Below are positions 33,640 through 42,575 of a stretch of DNA of 64,000 nucleotides, one piece after another (position 1 is the stretch's first letter; each line of letters opens with the position of its first letter). Source of the stretch: an uncultured Roseobacter sp. Its GTDB lineage: Bacteria; Pseudomonadota; Alphaproteobacteria; Rhodobacterales; Rhodobacteraceae. The notes below the pieces were generated by a model, which worked only from the letters and a program-made list of their open reading frames with translations, had not been told where the DNA came from and searched no databases. The position numbers and the translations under genes are program-made. The DNA lies in NCBI RefSeq assembly GCF_947492555.1, contig NZ_CANLNE010000003.1:124001-188000 (forward strand), read 5' to 3'.

Positions 33640-34293
33640 TCAGAGGATGTTCTGACCGGTCTTGGCCCAGTCGGCCATGAATTGCTCCAACCCCTTATCG
33701 GTCAGCGGGTGGGTCGCCAGCTTCTTGATCACTTCCGGCGGCGCGGTCATGACGTCGGCCCCGATCAGTGCGGCCTCCTGCACGTGATTGACCGAGCGGA
33801 TGGAGGCGGCGAGGATTTCCGTTTCAAACCCGTAGTTGTCATAGACGGTGCGGATGTCCTGAATGAGGTCCATGCCGTCGAGGTTGATGTCATCAAGACG
33901 TCCGATGAACGGGCTGATGAAGGTCGCACCGGCCTTGGCGGCCAGCAGCGCCTGATTGGCCGAGAAGCAGAGCGTCACGTTGATCATCTTGCCTTCGCTT
34001 GACAGCACCTTGCAGGCCTTCAGCCCGTCCCAGGTGAGCGGCAGTTTGACGGTGATGTTCGGCGCGATCTCGGCCAGCTTGCGCCCCTCGGCGATCATCG
34101 CTTCGGCCTCAAGTGCTACGACTTCGGCGCTGACCGGGCCGTCCACGATGCCACAGATTTCCTTGGTCACCTCGAGAATGTCGCGGCCGGATTTCAGGAT
34201 CAGGGACGGGTTGGTTGTCACGCCGTCGACCATGCCAAGATCATTGAGTTCGGAGATCGCCTGTGTGTCGGCGGTGTCGACAAAGAATTTCAT
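33640..34293 (-). CDS. tal: Small transaldolase (TalC/MipB type)
   Basis: Transfers dihydroxyacetone units between sugar phosphates in the pentose phosphate pathway. The 217-residue barrel carries the Schiff-base lysine Lys83 in VKLPLTWDG. Fructose-6-phosphate aldolases of this size have Gln and Tyr at two discriminating sites, whereas here they are Glu57 (VSAEVVALE) and Phe128 ([10 protein letters not shown]), the transaldolase residues. A GCCAGCGCC/GGCGCTGGT hairpin lies downstream (33585-33611) without a T-run. It diverges from priA. Confidence 0.9.
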   Translation of the reverse strand: MKFFVDTADTQAISELNDLGMVDGVTTNPSLILKSGRDILEVTKEICGIVDGPVSAEVVALEAEAMIAEGRKLAEIAPNITVKLPLTWDGLKACKVLSSEGKMINVTLCFSANQALLAAKAGATFISPFIGRLDDINLDGMDLIQDIRTVYDNYGFETEILAASIRSVNHVQEAALIGADVMTAPPEVIKKLATHPLTDKGLEQFMADWAKTGQNIL

Positions 34294-34420
34294 GGGTCGG
34301 GTCCTTTCGGAGGTGGATGTGAACGCTAACAGTTTTCCGTCTTGCGCTTGGCTTTACCGCATGATCTGCGATGCTTAAACCCTCAAATGCCTATTCCCGC
34401 CGGAGCCTGCCCCGTTGAGC

Positions 34421-36610
34421 ATGCCACAATTCTACGACCAGGGTGACCTGATCGGTGTTCTGACGACGCAGCCTTTGGGCCGTGCGCTGGATTACCGTGC
34501 GCCGGAGGGCGGGTGCCATCTGGGCGCCTTTGTCGAGGTGCCGCTGGGACCGCGCAAGGTGTTGGGCGTGGTCTGGGGGCCGGGCAGGGGTGACTATGAT
34601 CTGGCTAAAATTCGCGCTGTTCTGCGTGTGCTTGACGTGGCGCCGATGCGCGAGGAGATGCGCAGCTTTCTGGAGCGCGCTGCCGATTATACGCTGACAC
34701 CGCTGCCCGCGATGCTGCGGCTGGCCACGCGCGCGCCGGGATTGGGTGATCCGCCCTCGATGCGCAAAATCTACCGGCGCGGGGCGTCGGAGCCCGACAA
34801 GATGACGGCGGCGCGGCGCAAGGTCCTCGATGTTCTGGCCGACTATGGCGATCTGGCTTTCACGCTGAAGGAACTGGCCGAGATGGCGGGGGTGGGCCCG
34901 TCTGTGGTTAAAGGGCTCGTGGCACAGGGCGCCGTCGCCGAAGAGGAAAGCCCACGGGATCTGCCCTTTCCACGGCTCGATCCAGCGCTGCCGGGTAAAG
35001 AGCTGACCGAGGATCAGGCAGCAGGCGCGGCGCAATTGGCCGAGGCGGTGCGGTTGGAACGCTATGGCACCACGCTTTTGCGCGGGGTGACCGGGTCCGG
35101 CAAGACGGAAGTGTATCTGGAGGCGGTGGCGGCAGCGCTGAGTGCCGGGCGGCAGGCTTTGGTATTGTTGCCGGAGATCGCGCTGACGGCGGAGTTCCTC
35201 ACCCGTGTCCAAGAGCGCTTCGGTGCCAAACCGGCCGAGTGGCATTCGGGGGCGACGATGACCGAACGGCGGCGCATCTGGCGCATGGTTGGGCAAGGCG
35301 ATGCGCAACTGGTGATCGGCGCGCGGTCGGCGCTGTTCCTGCCGTTTCAGAATCTGGGTCTGATCGTGGTCGATGAGGAACATGACACCTCCTACAAGCA
35401 GGAGGAAGGGGTGCTCTACAACGCGCGCGATATGGCTGTGCTGCGCGCGTCGATCTGCGGCGCCCAGGTGGTGCTGGCCTCGGCCACGCCGTCATTGGAG
35501 AGCTGGGCGAATGCGGAGGCCGGTAAATACAAACGGTTGGAGCTGACCTCGCGCTTTGGTCTGGCAGTCATGCCCGAGATGCGCGCGATTGACATGCGGG
35601 TGGAGCAGCTGCCGTCCAACCGCTGGATTTCTGCGGTCTTGCAGCGCGAGGTCGAAGCGCGGTTGGAAGCCGATGAGCAATCGCTGCTCTTTATCAACCG
35701 GCGCGGCTATGCGCCGATCACGCTCTGCCGGGCCTGCGGGCATCAGATCGGCTGTGATCACTGTGATGCGCGCATGGTCGAGCACCGGTTCCTCAAGCGG
35801 TTGGTTTGTCACCAATGCGGCGAGACCAAGCCGATGCCGCAGGTCTGTCCTTCCTGCGATGTCGAGGGGAAGCTGGCCGCTGTCGGGCCCGGTGTCGAGC
35901 GGTTGGGCGAAGAGGCGGCGGCGCTGTTTCCCGAGGCGCGCATCGCGACCCTGAGTTCGGACATGTATGGGTCCGCGCGGGCATTGAAGGCTGAGATCGA
36001 GGGCATTGCCGAGGGGGCCGCGGATGTGATCATCGGCACACAACTGGTGGCAAAGGGGCACAACTTTCCCAAACTTACGCTGGTGGGGGTGATCGATGCC
36101 GATCTGGGGCTGCAGGGCTCGGATCTGCGCGCGGCGGAGCGGACCTTTCAGCTGATGCGGCAGGTGGCCGGGCGCGCAGGGCGGGCTGAGAAACCGGGCG
36201 CAGCCCTGATGCAGACCTATCAACCGGAGCATCCGGTGATCCGCGCTATTCTGGCAGGGGACGAAGAGAGGTTCTGGGCGGCGGAGGCGCGTGAGCGGGA
36301 GGCGGCAGGCGTGCCGCCCTACGGGCGTATGGCCGGGATCATTCTGAGCGCACCGGATGTGGCGATGGTGTTTGATGCGGGCAATTTCCTGGCCCGTCAG
36401 GATGCCCCGCTGCGGGCCATCGGCGCACAGGTTTTTGGCCCGGCTCCGGCACCCATTGCGCGAGTGCGGGGGCGGCACCGAGTGAGGCTGCTGGTCAAGG
36501 CGGAGAAATCGGCACCGCTGCAGGAGGCCCTGGCCAAATGGGTCGGGCAATTGCGCATCAAGGGTGATCTGCGGCTGGCGGTGGATATCGATCCGCAGAG
36601 TTTTTATTGA
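34421..36610 (+). CDS. priA: Primosomal protein N' (replication restart helicase PriA)
   Basis: Reloads replication at stalled forks. The 729-residue 3'-5' helicase has an N-terminal 3'-DNA-binding domain, a winged-helix region around KELAEMAGVGPSVVKGL, Walker A GVTGSGKTEV, the DEEH box VDEEHDTSYKQ, motif III ASATPSLES, and a zinc-binding insert with four CxxC pairs (CRACG, CDHC, CHQCG, CPSC). The C-terminal helicase half includes GTQLVAKGHNFP and RAGRAEKPG. ATG 34421 is preferred over a TTG six bases earlier. Confidence 0.95.
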   Translation: MPQFYDQGDLIGVLTTQPLGRALDYRAPEGGCHLGAFVEVPLGPRKVLGVVWGPGRGDYDLAKIRAVLRVLDVAPMREEMRSFLERAADYTLTPLPAMLRLATRAPGLGDPPSMRKIYRRGASEPDKMTAARRKVLDVLADYGDLAFTLKELAEMAGVGPSVVKGLVAQGAVAEEESPRDLPFPRLDPALPGKELTEDQAAGAAQLAEAVRLERYGTTLLRGVTGSGKTEVYLEAVAAALSAGRQALVLLPEIALTAEFLTRVQERFGAKPAEWHSGATMTERRRIWRMVGQGDAQLVIGARSALFLPFQNLGLIVVDEEHDTSYKQEEGVLYNARDMAVLRASICGAQVVLASATPSLESWANAEAGKYKRLELTSRFGLAVMPEMRAIDMRVEQLPSNRWISAVLQREVEARLEADEQSLLFINRRGYAPITLCRACGHQIGCDHCDARMVEHRFLKRLVCHQCGETKPMPQVCPSCDVEGKLAAVGPGVERLGEEAAALFPEARIATLSSDMYGSARALKAEIEGIAEGAADVIIGTQLVAKGHNFPKLTLVGVIDADLGLQGSDLRAAERTFQLMRQVAGRAGRAEKPGAALMQTYQPEHPVIRAILAGDEERFWAAEAREREAAGVPPYGRMAGIILSAPDVAMVFDAGNFLARQDAPLRAIGAQVFGPAPAPIARVRGRHRVRLLVKAEKSAPLQEALAKWVGQLRIKGDLRLAVDIDPQSFY

Positions 36611-36620
36611 GCAGTCTGCC

Positions 36621-36677
36621 TCTCGCGCTGGCGCCGCGAGAAGGGCCTCCGGCGGGCATATTTGATGAACAATGAAA
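36621..36677 (+). repeat. Hairpin plus conserved-looking intergenic motif after priA
   Basis: TCTCGCG and CGCGAGA form a perfect 7-bp stem (36621-36641, loop CTGGCGC), 10 bases after the priA stop. Directly after it comes GGCCTCCGGCGGGCATATTT and then GATGAACAATGAAAG. I recall very similar CCTCCGGCGGG-plus-TATTT strings in intergenic regions of many Rhodobacterales, but I cannot verify this here. It argues that the MFS gene starts at 36755, not at 36662. Confidence 0.5.
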
Positions 36678-36754
36678 GGGCGGGTGCACCTGCGGACAGG
36701 TTTTGTGCGTTTTTGCGCCTCGCCAATGGCAGGCAAAACGCCTATGGCTCGGGC

Positions 36755-37987
36755 ATGGCCCAGTTTGTGAACCTTGCAGATGCAAAGCGGTTGCCGTTTT
36801 GGCGGCGACCGATTGCGTTGTTGTTCCTGATGGCGCTGGCGATGCCCATTGCCTTCAACACCTGGTCTGCCCTGCTGAACAACTTCGTGATCGAGGCGGC
36901 CAGCTTTGACGGGGGCGACATCGGTTTGCTGCATACGGTGCGGGAGATCCCCGGTTTCCTCGCCGTGGGGGTGATTGCGATCATCATCTTTGTGCGGGAA
37001 CAGGTGCTCGGGCTGGTGTCCCTGATCCTGCTGGGGGCGGCCACGGCGGTCACCGCCTGGTTCCCGTCGATGGGCGGCATTTTGACCATCACCATGCTCA
37101 GTTCGATTGGCTTTCACTATTACGAGACGGTCAACCAGTCGCTGCAGTTGCAGTGGCTGAGCAAGAAAGAAGCGCCGCAGATGCTTGGGTGGCTGCTGGC
37201 GGCCGGGTCAGCCGCGACGCTGGTGGCCTATCTGGCGATCATGGCGCTCTGGGACACGCTGCAGCTCAGCTATAACATCGTCTACCTGATCGGGGGCGGC
37301 ATCACCGTTGCCATCGCAGTTTTCGCGATGATCGCTTATCCGCAGTTCGAAGCGCCCAATCCGCAGATCAAGAAGATGATCCTGCGCAGGCGGTATTGGC
37401 TCTACTACGCATTGCAGTTCATGTCCGGCGCGCGGCGACAGATTTTCGTGGTCTTTGCGGGCTTCATGATGGTCGAGAAGTTTGGCTATGACGTGCATGA
37501 GATCACGCTGCTTTATCTTATCAATCTGGTGATCAACATGCTGGTGGCGCCCCTGCTGGGGCGCGCGGTGAGCTATTTTGGGGAACGCCGCACGCTGGGT
37601 TTTGAATACATCGGGCTGATCATCGTGTTTCTGTCCTACGGTGGGGTCTATTATCTTGGCTGGGGCGTGGCGGTGGCGGCAACGCTTTACGTGATTGACC
37701 ATATCTTCTTTGGTCTCGCGCTGGCGCTGAAGACCTATTTCCAGAAGATCGCGGACCCGGGCGACATTGCCCCCACGGCTGCCGTCGCATTCACGATCAA
37801 TCACATCGCGGCGGTCTTTTTGCCGGTTCTTTTGGGACTGTTGTGGCTGGCGTCACCCGCTGCGGTGTTTTTCCTGGCCGCAGGGATGGCGGGGGTCTCA
37901 TTGATCCTCGCGATGATGATCCCGCGCCACCCTGAGAAGGGCAATGAAACCATCTTTTCCCACCCGGTGACGGCAGCGGCGGAATGA
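36755..37987 (+). CDS. MFS transporter
   Basis: A 410-residue inner-membrane protein with about twelve hydrophobic helices and a charged central loop (PQFEAPNPQIKKMILRRRYW, about 200-220), consistent with a major facilitator permease. I see no substrate-specific motif. The frame is open back to 36662, but the upstream part lies over an intergenic repeat-like motif and reads as non-hydrophobic, so ATG 36755 is chosen. The last 4 bases overlap the MATE gene (ATGA), which implies a coupled MFS-MATE-prmA operon. Confidence 0.87.
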   Translation: MAQFVNLADAKRLPFWRRPIALLFLMALAMPIAFNTWSALLNNFVIEAASFDGGDIGLLHTVREIPGFLAVGVIAIIIFVREQVLGLVSLILLGAATAVTAWFPSMGGILTITMLSSIGFHYYETVNQSLQLQWLSKKEAPQMLGWLLAAGSAATLVAYLAIMALWDTLQLSYNIVYLIGGGITVAIAVFAMIAYPQFEAPNPQIKKMILRRRYWLYYALQFMSGARRQIFVVFAGFMMVEKFGYDVHEITLLYLINLVINMLVAPLLGRAVSYFGERRTLGFEYIGLIIVFLSYGGVYYLGWGVAVAATLYVIDHIFFGLALALKTYFQKIADPGDIAPTAAVAFTINHIAAVFLPVLLGLLWLASPAAVFFLAAGMAGVSLILAMMIPRHPEKGNETIFSHPVTAAAE

Positions 37988-39375
37988 GCGACGCCCGGTT
38001 CCTGACCGGCTCGACCATGGGGCATGTGGTGCGCATGACGGCTACGGGGGCCATGGGCATCACCTTCGTGTTTCTGGTGGATGCGGCCAATCTTCTCTGG
38101 GTGTCGCAGCTGGGCGATCCGTCGCTGGTGGCGGCCATCGGTTTTGCTTATGCAATTCAGTTCTTTTCGGTCTCCTCCGGGGTGGGGTTGATGATCGCGG
38201 CGACGGCGTTGATCTCACGCAGCATCGGCGCGGGTAACCGGGAGGCGGCCCGGCGGCAGGCCGGCGGTGCCATTGCCATTGCTGCGATCATCCAAACGGT
38301 CGTCGCTATTCTGATCGTCCTGTTCCGGCATGATCTTGTGGCCTTGGCGGGGGCCAGCGGTGACACGGCTGCTTTGGCGGCCCGCTATCTGGGGTTCACG
38401 ATCCCGTCTCTGCCCTTCATGGCCGTGGGCATGGTCGCTTCGGGTGCCTTGCGCGCGGAGGGTCTGGGGGCGAAAGCGATGTATGTGACCCTGCTGTCCG
38501 GGTCGCTCCTGATGCTGGTGGACCCGATCCTTATCTTCTGGCTGGGTCTTGGGCTGGATGGCGCGGCCATTGGCCTGTTCGCATTCCGGCTGGCCTTGAT
38601 GGGGCTGGGGCTGTTCTATGCGGCTTACCAACACCGGTTGATCGCCATGCCCAACCTGTCCCTGACCGGCGAGGTTTTGCGGCCCTTTATGATCGTCGCA
38701 GTGCCCGCCATTGCAACGCAGATGGCGACACCCGCGGGCAACTACTTCCTGACGATCGTGATGGCACCTTTTGGCGATGATGCCGTTGCGGCCTGGGCCG
38801 TGGTCGGGCGGCTGACGGTGGTGGCCTTCGGTGGGATCTTTGCCCTTTCGGGTGCCATTGGCGGGATTTTTGGTCAGAACTATGGGGCGGGGCAGTGTGA
38901 TCGTTTGCGCACGACCTACCGTGATGCGTTGATTTTCTGTCTGATCTACACCGGCGTGACCTGGGCGCTTCTGCTTGTGGCAACGCCGCATGTGATCGCG
39001 GTCTTCGGGTTGAGCGGGCAGGGCGCGGAAGTGATTTGGGCCTTTACCACCATTGGCGTGGGCGGGTTCATCTTTGTCGGTGCGCTCTTTGTCTCCAACG
39101 CGGCCTTCAACAATCTCGGCAAACCCGGGCGTTCGACGGTGGTCAACTGGCTGAAGGACGGGGCGATGAGCTGGCCTGCCGCAGCCCTGCTGGCCACATA
39201 TTACGGCGCGCCGGGGGTAATTTACGGCCAGGCAGCGGCCGGGGCCGTTGCTGGTGCCTTTTCCGCCCTCTGGGGGTGGCGCTTTGTGCAAAGTCTCCGA
39301 CCTGTCCCGCCGGAGACGCTTGACCTTCCGCCCGCCCGGCCCTACCCGAACCCGGACCGATACCGGAGACGTTGA
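37984..39375 (+). CDS. MATE family efflux transporter
   Basis: A 463-residue membrane protein with about twelve helices in two similar halves and MATE features such as MGITFVFLVDAANLLWVSQLG, and SRSIGAGNREAARR after helix 2. It is more like the DinF/NorM-related branch with a Phe/Val/Asp-rich first helix than the MATE at 12961. The C-terminal tail (about 440-463) is proline- and arginine-rich. The start overlaps the MFS gene, and the stop TGA shares its A with the prmA ATG. Confidence 0.9.
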   Translation: MSDARFLTGSTMGHVVRMTATGAMGITFVFLVDAANLLWVSQLGDPSLVAAIGFAYAIQFFSVSSGVGLMIAATALISRSIGAGNREAARRQAGGAIAIAAIIQTVVAILIVLFRHDLVALAGASGDTAALAARYLGFTIPSLPFMAVGMVASGALRAEGLGAKAMYVTLLSGSLLMLVDPILIFWLGLGLDGAAIGLFAFRLALMGLGLFYAAYQHRLIAMPNLSLTGEVLRPFMIVAVPAIATQMATPAGNYFLTIVMAPFGDDAVAAWAVVGRLTVVAFGGIFALSGAIGGIFGQNYGAGQCDRLRTTYRDALIFCLIYTGVTWALLLVATPHVIAVFGLSGQGAEVIWAFTTIGVGGFIFVGALFVSNAAFNNLGKPGRSTVVNWLKDGAMSWPAAALLATYYGAPGVIYGQAAAGAVAGAFSALWGWRFVQSLRPVPPETLDLPPARPYPNPDRYRRR

Positions 39376-40250
39376 TGCCCACTTTCACCGCCCTGACCAC
39401 ATTGCCCGGCAAAGCCGCTGCCGAAAAACTCGGGGCTGCCATGGAAGCGCTCGATCCGGAGCCAACGGGTGTTGGTGTCTTTGAAGTCGAAGACGACTCC
39501 GGCCTGTGGGAAGTGGGTGGGTACTTCACCGACCCGCCGGATGACACCGCGCTGACACTTCTGGCTCTTGCCATGGGCGCCAAACCCTTTGTCGTCTCCG
39601 AAGTGCCGGAAACCGATTGGGTGGCCCATGTGCGACGCGAATTGGCCCCCGTGGCCGCCGGGCGTTTCTTTGTCTACGGCAGTCATGATGCGGATCAGGT
39701 GCCGGCGGGGGCGGAGCCCTTGTTGATCGAGGCAGCAATGGCCTTTGGGACCGGGCATCACGGCACCACCCTGGGATGTCTGCGCGCCCTTGACAGATTG
39801 GCGAATGCGGGTGTGGTGGGCCAGAAAGTGGTAGATATCGGCTGCGGCACGGCGGTTCTGGCCATGGCCGCCGCCCGGATCTGGCCAAACCCGGTACTGG
39901 CAAGCGATATCGACGCGGTGGCTGTCGACGTGGCGCGCAGTAATGCGGCGGCAAACGGACTTGAGGGGCGGGTTTTGTGCCTTGAAGCGGCGGGTTTTGA
40001 TCATCCAGATTTGCTTGCCACAAGCCCGTTCGATTTGGTTTTTGCCAATATTTTGAAGGGGCCGCTGATCGCTTTGGCCCCGGATATGGCACGGCATCTG
40101 GCCCCCGGCGGACACGCGATTCTGTCTGGTATTCTGAATGAGCAGGCCGATGATGTGATCGAGGTTTATGCCGATGCCGGCATCAATCTAATTCACCGCG
40201 AGCAGATTGTTGACTGGACCACGCTTACTCTGGGTAGAGAACTGCCTTAA
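39375..40250 (+). CDS. prmA: Ribosomal protein L11 methyltransferase
   Basis: S-adenosylmethionine-dependent enzyme that methylates ribosomal protein L11. The 291-residue protein has an N-terminal substrate-recognition domain, then EAAMAFGTGHHGTTLGCL (the PrmA hallmark), the SAM-binding VVDIGCGTAVLAMAAA, ASDIDAVAV, and the FANILKGPL catalytic-region motif. ATG 39375 forms a TGATG overlap with the MATE stop; a TTG lies one codon earlier. Confidence 0.95.
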   Translation: MPTFTALTTLPGKAAAEKLGAAMEALDPEPTGVGVFEVEDDSGLWEVGGYFTDPPDDTALTLLALAMGAKPFVVSEVPETDWVAHVRRELAPVAAGRFFVYGSHDADQVPAGAEPLLIEAAMAFGTGHHGTTLGCLRALDRLANAGVVGQKVVDIGCGTAVLAMAAARIWPNPVLASDIDAVAVDVARSNAAANGLEGRVLCLEAAGFDHPDLLATSPFDLVFANILKGPLIALAPDMARHLAPGGHAILSGILNEQADDVIEVYADAGINLIHREQIVDWTTLTLGRELP

Positions 40251-40353
40251 TTGCCCCATTTCCGCCGCATTTTGGTGGTTTGTCTTGAATTTGAGACGTT
40301 TTAGCGGCAATTTTGAATAGATCCGGTGGGGGCCTGATCTTCAGGAGAGTGTG

Positions 40354-40695
40354 GTGACAGATTACGCTCAATTCGAAAAACGCCTTGCCGTGCTCAGCAC
40401 GAAACACAAGAAAATGGCGCGCGGCTACACTGCAAAGATCGGCCCCGATGGCCTGATCACGGTCGAGCCCAAGCGTGCGCGGTTCCCGATCAGACCCCGC
40501 ACGATTGTCTTCACCGTTGTCGGCATTTTGCTCTTTAAGTCTTTGATGATCGTATCGACCGGGCTTGCCACGTATGAAGGGCGCATTGAGCGCTTGGAGG
40601 CTGGCACGATGTTTGAACAGGTTGTGGCGTGGGTGATGCAACCAGACGTCGTGTCGTCTTATATGGCCGAGACGATTGTCACGAAACTACCCTGA
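40354..40695 (+). CDS. Small single-pass membrane protein, hypothetical
   Basis: A 113-residue protein I do not recognise by name. It has a basic N-terminus (1-50, KHKKMARGYTAKIGPDGLI), one membrane helix (about 49-70, TIVFTVVGILLFKSLMIVST), and a C-terminal 40 residues that are probably periplasmic. AGGAG lies 6 bases before the GTG at 40354; an adjacent GTG three bases upstream is too close. Proteins of this shape are common in Rhodobacterales. It is separated from prmA by about 100 bases and followed by a strong terminator. Confidence 0.75.
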   Translation: MTDYAQFEKRLAVLSTKHKKMARGYTAKIGPDGLITVEPKRARFPIRPRTIVFTVVGILLFKSLMIVSTGLATYEGRIERLEAGTMFEQVVAWVMQPDVVSSYMAETIVTKLP

Positions 40696-40763
40696 TGTGT
40701 GCGAACGGAACCAGGTTCTGTTCGGGTGTGTGAATGAACGTCCCTCCAAAGGTGTTCACTGTT

Positions 40764-40803
40764 AAAAAAGCCGCCTCTCCCGTTTCGGAAGAGGCGGCTT
40801 TTT
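40764..40803. terminator. Bidirectional intrinsic terminator
   Basis: A perfect 10-bp stem AGCCGCCTCT / AGAGGCGGCT is flanked by A6 on the left and T5 on the right, so it can terminate both the rightward membrane-protein gene and the leftward DUF1127 gene. Confidence 0.92.
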
Positions 40804-40836
40804 CGTATCTGCGCCAACATGGCACGACAGCAGCGC

Positions 40837-41055
40837 TTAGCGGATGATGTTGCTTTCAGCGACTGCGTCGATGTCCGAACGGCTCAGGCCGATGTCTTCG
40901 AGTTCACGATCAGTCAGGCCTGCCAGGGCATTGCGCGTCACGCGCGCGTCGTTCCATGCGATCATGGAGGCAATTGCTGCGCTGATGGTGCTGAAGAAAC
41001 GGCTTGCAACAGTTGCGGAGCCATAGGTGGTGCGGGAAGTATCAAAAGTAGCCAT
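40837..41055 (-). CDS. DUF1127 (YjiS-like) small protein
   Basis: A 72-residue protein ending in the DUF1127 motif NALAGLTDRELEDIGLSRSDID (residues about 42-63). The arginine-rich version of this family can bind RNA and affect phosphate or C1 metabolism in some alphaproteobacteria; here the basic character is modest, so function is open. GGACGG precedes the start. A good promoter lies upstream (41110-41138) and a shared terminator downstream, so it is a one-gene unit. Confidence 0.9.
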   Translation of the reverse strand: MATFDTSRTTYGSATVASRFFSTISAAIASMIAWNDARVTRNALAGLTDRELEDIGLSRSDIDAVAESNIIR

Positions 41056-41385
41056 TGTAGCCGTCCTTTATCTGAAGGTGAACCGGTCATGCCGGTGTGT
41101 GATGAGCTGCAGATAGGGATTGCCTGAATTTTGAGCAAGATGTGAAAATGCATGTTTGATATGCATTCCGTGCATGGGTTCACGTTGTGGTTAACAGTAT
41201 GTAAATAAACAGAAAATAAAATCTACTGCGTGTCGAAAACAGACCGGAATCTGACGTATTTGACCTTCGATCGGGTCAGTGTTTGCCATTTGATTGAATT
41301 GCCGTCTGGAAAATGAAGCACTTTGCGGATGTTCGCCTTTCGTGCTAATGCATAAAAAACGACTTAAATCGTCAGGGCAGGGCTT
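41056..41385. other. 330-base divergent intergenic region (DUF1127 / ruvC)
   Basis: It contains the leftward DUF1127 promoter, three ATGCAT-like boxes (41148, 41161 and GTGCAT at 41170) that would sit at about -45 to -75 of that promoter, and an AT-rich stretch (41191-41222). The ruvC promoter should be in the right half, but I find no convincing -35/-10 pair. No gene is credible here. Confidence 0.45.
41110..41138 (-). promoter_or_regulatory. Probable promoter of the DUF1127 gene
   Basis: On the minus strand TTGCTC and TATCTG are separated by exactly 17 bases. Transcription would begin about 50 bases before the DUF1127 ATG. Confidence 0.55.
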
Positions 41386-41892
41386 ATGATAAGGATAATT
41401 GGCATTGATCCGGGGTTGCGGAACCTCGGATGGGGCGTTATTGACGTGTCGGGCAGTCGGATCAGCCATGTTGCCAATGGAATCTGTCATTCAAGTGGTG
41501 CGGATCTGGCGCAGCGTCTGTTGTCCCTGCATAGCCAGTTGAGTGCCGTGGTCGCGGAACATGCCCCGCAGCAGGCAGCCATCGAACAGACTTTCGTGAA
41601 CAAGGATGGCGCGGGCACGCTCAAACTGGGTCAGGCCCGCGGGATCGCGATGTTGGTACCGGCACAGGCGGGGCTGAGCATTGGCGAATATGCCCCGAAT
41701 TCGGTCAAGAAGGCGGTTGTTGGTGTGGGCCATGCGGATAAGCGGCAGGTGCTGCATATGGTGAAGTTGCAACTGCCCGGTGCAGAGATTGCCGGGCCCG
41801 ACGCGGCGGATGCACTGGCGATTGCCATTTGTCATGTGCATCATAGCGGCGCGGGTGGCCTTAGTGCTGCCATTGAGAGGGCGCGGGCATGA
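41386..41892 (+). CDS. ruvC: Crossover junction endodeoxyribonuclease RuvC
   Basis: Cuts Holliday junctions during recombination repair. The 168-residue RNase H-fold protein has the first catalytic aspartate Asp8 in [16 protein letters not shown], a glutamate in [12 protein letters not shown], and the C-terminal acidic pair in [14 protein letters not shown]. It is the first gene of ruvCAB; its last 4 bases overlap ruvA (ATGA). Confidence 0.97.
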   Translation: MIRIIGIDPGLRNLGWGVIDVSGSRISHVANGICHSSGADLAQRLLSLHSQLSAVVAEHAPQQAAIEQTFVNKDGAGTLKLGQARGIAMLVPAQAGLSIGEYAPNSVKKAVVGVGHADKRQVLHMVKLQLPGAEIAGPDAADALAIAICHVHHSGAGGLSAAIERARA

Positions 41893-42548
41893 TCGGCAAG
41901 ATCACCGGCCGGATCGAGTATCGCGCCCCGGATCACGTGTTGATCGATGTGCGCGGCGTCGGCTATCTGGTCTATTGTTCTGAGCGGACCCTGGCCGCAT
42001 TGCCTGGCGTGGGCGAGGCTGTGGCGCTTTTTACCGATCTTGTGGTGCGCGAAGACCTGATGCAACTCTTTGGGTTCATGACATTGGCGGAGAAGGAATG
42101 GCACCGGCTGCTGACCTCGGTACAGGGGGTGGGGGCCAAAGCCTCGCTGGCCATCTTGGGCACTTTGGGGCCCGACGGTGTGAGCTGCGCCATTGCCCTG
42201 GGGGATTGGAACGCGGTCAAGGCGGCCAAGGGGGTTGGCCCCAAAATCGCGCAGCGCGTGGTGCTGGACCTCAAGGATAAGGCGCCCGGTGTGATGGCCA
42301 TGGGGGGCACCCTTGCCGCCGCGACCGGCGATGCCGTGGCGGCGGTCATCGAGACCCCCGCCACGGCGGCCCCCGCGCCACAGACGTCGCCCTCGGCTCA
42401 GGCGGATGCGCTGTCGGCTCTGGGCAATCTGGGATACGGTCCCGGGGACGCTGCGGGGGCTGTGGCGCAAGCGGCGGGTGAGGCACCTGAGGCGGATACC
42501 CCAGCGCTTATTCGTGCGGCGTTGAAACTTCTTGCGCCGAAGGGCTAA
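41889..42548 (+). CDS. ruvA: Holliday junction branch migration protein RuvA
   Basis: Binds the four-way junction and loads RuvB. The 219-residue protein has an N-terminal OB fold ([20 protein letters not shown]), helix-hairpin-helix repeats ([18 protein letters not shown] and [20 protein letters not shown]), an Ala/Pro-rich flexible linker (about 140-170) and a C-terminal RuvB-binding domain [15 protein letters not shown]. The linker is long, as in other Rhodobacterales. Confidence 0.96.
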   Translation: MIGKITGRIEYRAPDHVLIDVRGVGYLVYCSERTLAALPGVGEAVALFTDLVVREDLMQLFGFMTLAEKEWHRLLTSVQGVGAKASLAILGTLGPDGVSCAIALGDWNAVKAAKGVGPKIAQRVVLDLKDKAPGVMAMGGTLAAATGDAVAAVIETPATAAPAPQTSPSAQADALSALGNLGYGPGDAAGAVAQAAGEAPEADTPALIRAALKLLAPKG

Positions 42549-42575
42549 GATGCCCGGGACCCTGCAGGACACCCC

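Noticed and set aside
41191-41205. CtrA-like site TTAACAGTATGTAAA
   Set aside because: Only one half matches TTAA-N7-TTAA, and the region is AT-rich, so a chance match is likely.
41191-41490. Minus-strand open frame overlapping the start of ruvC
   Set aside because: It would overlap the well-supported ruvC and has no recognisable sequence pattern.
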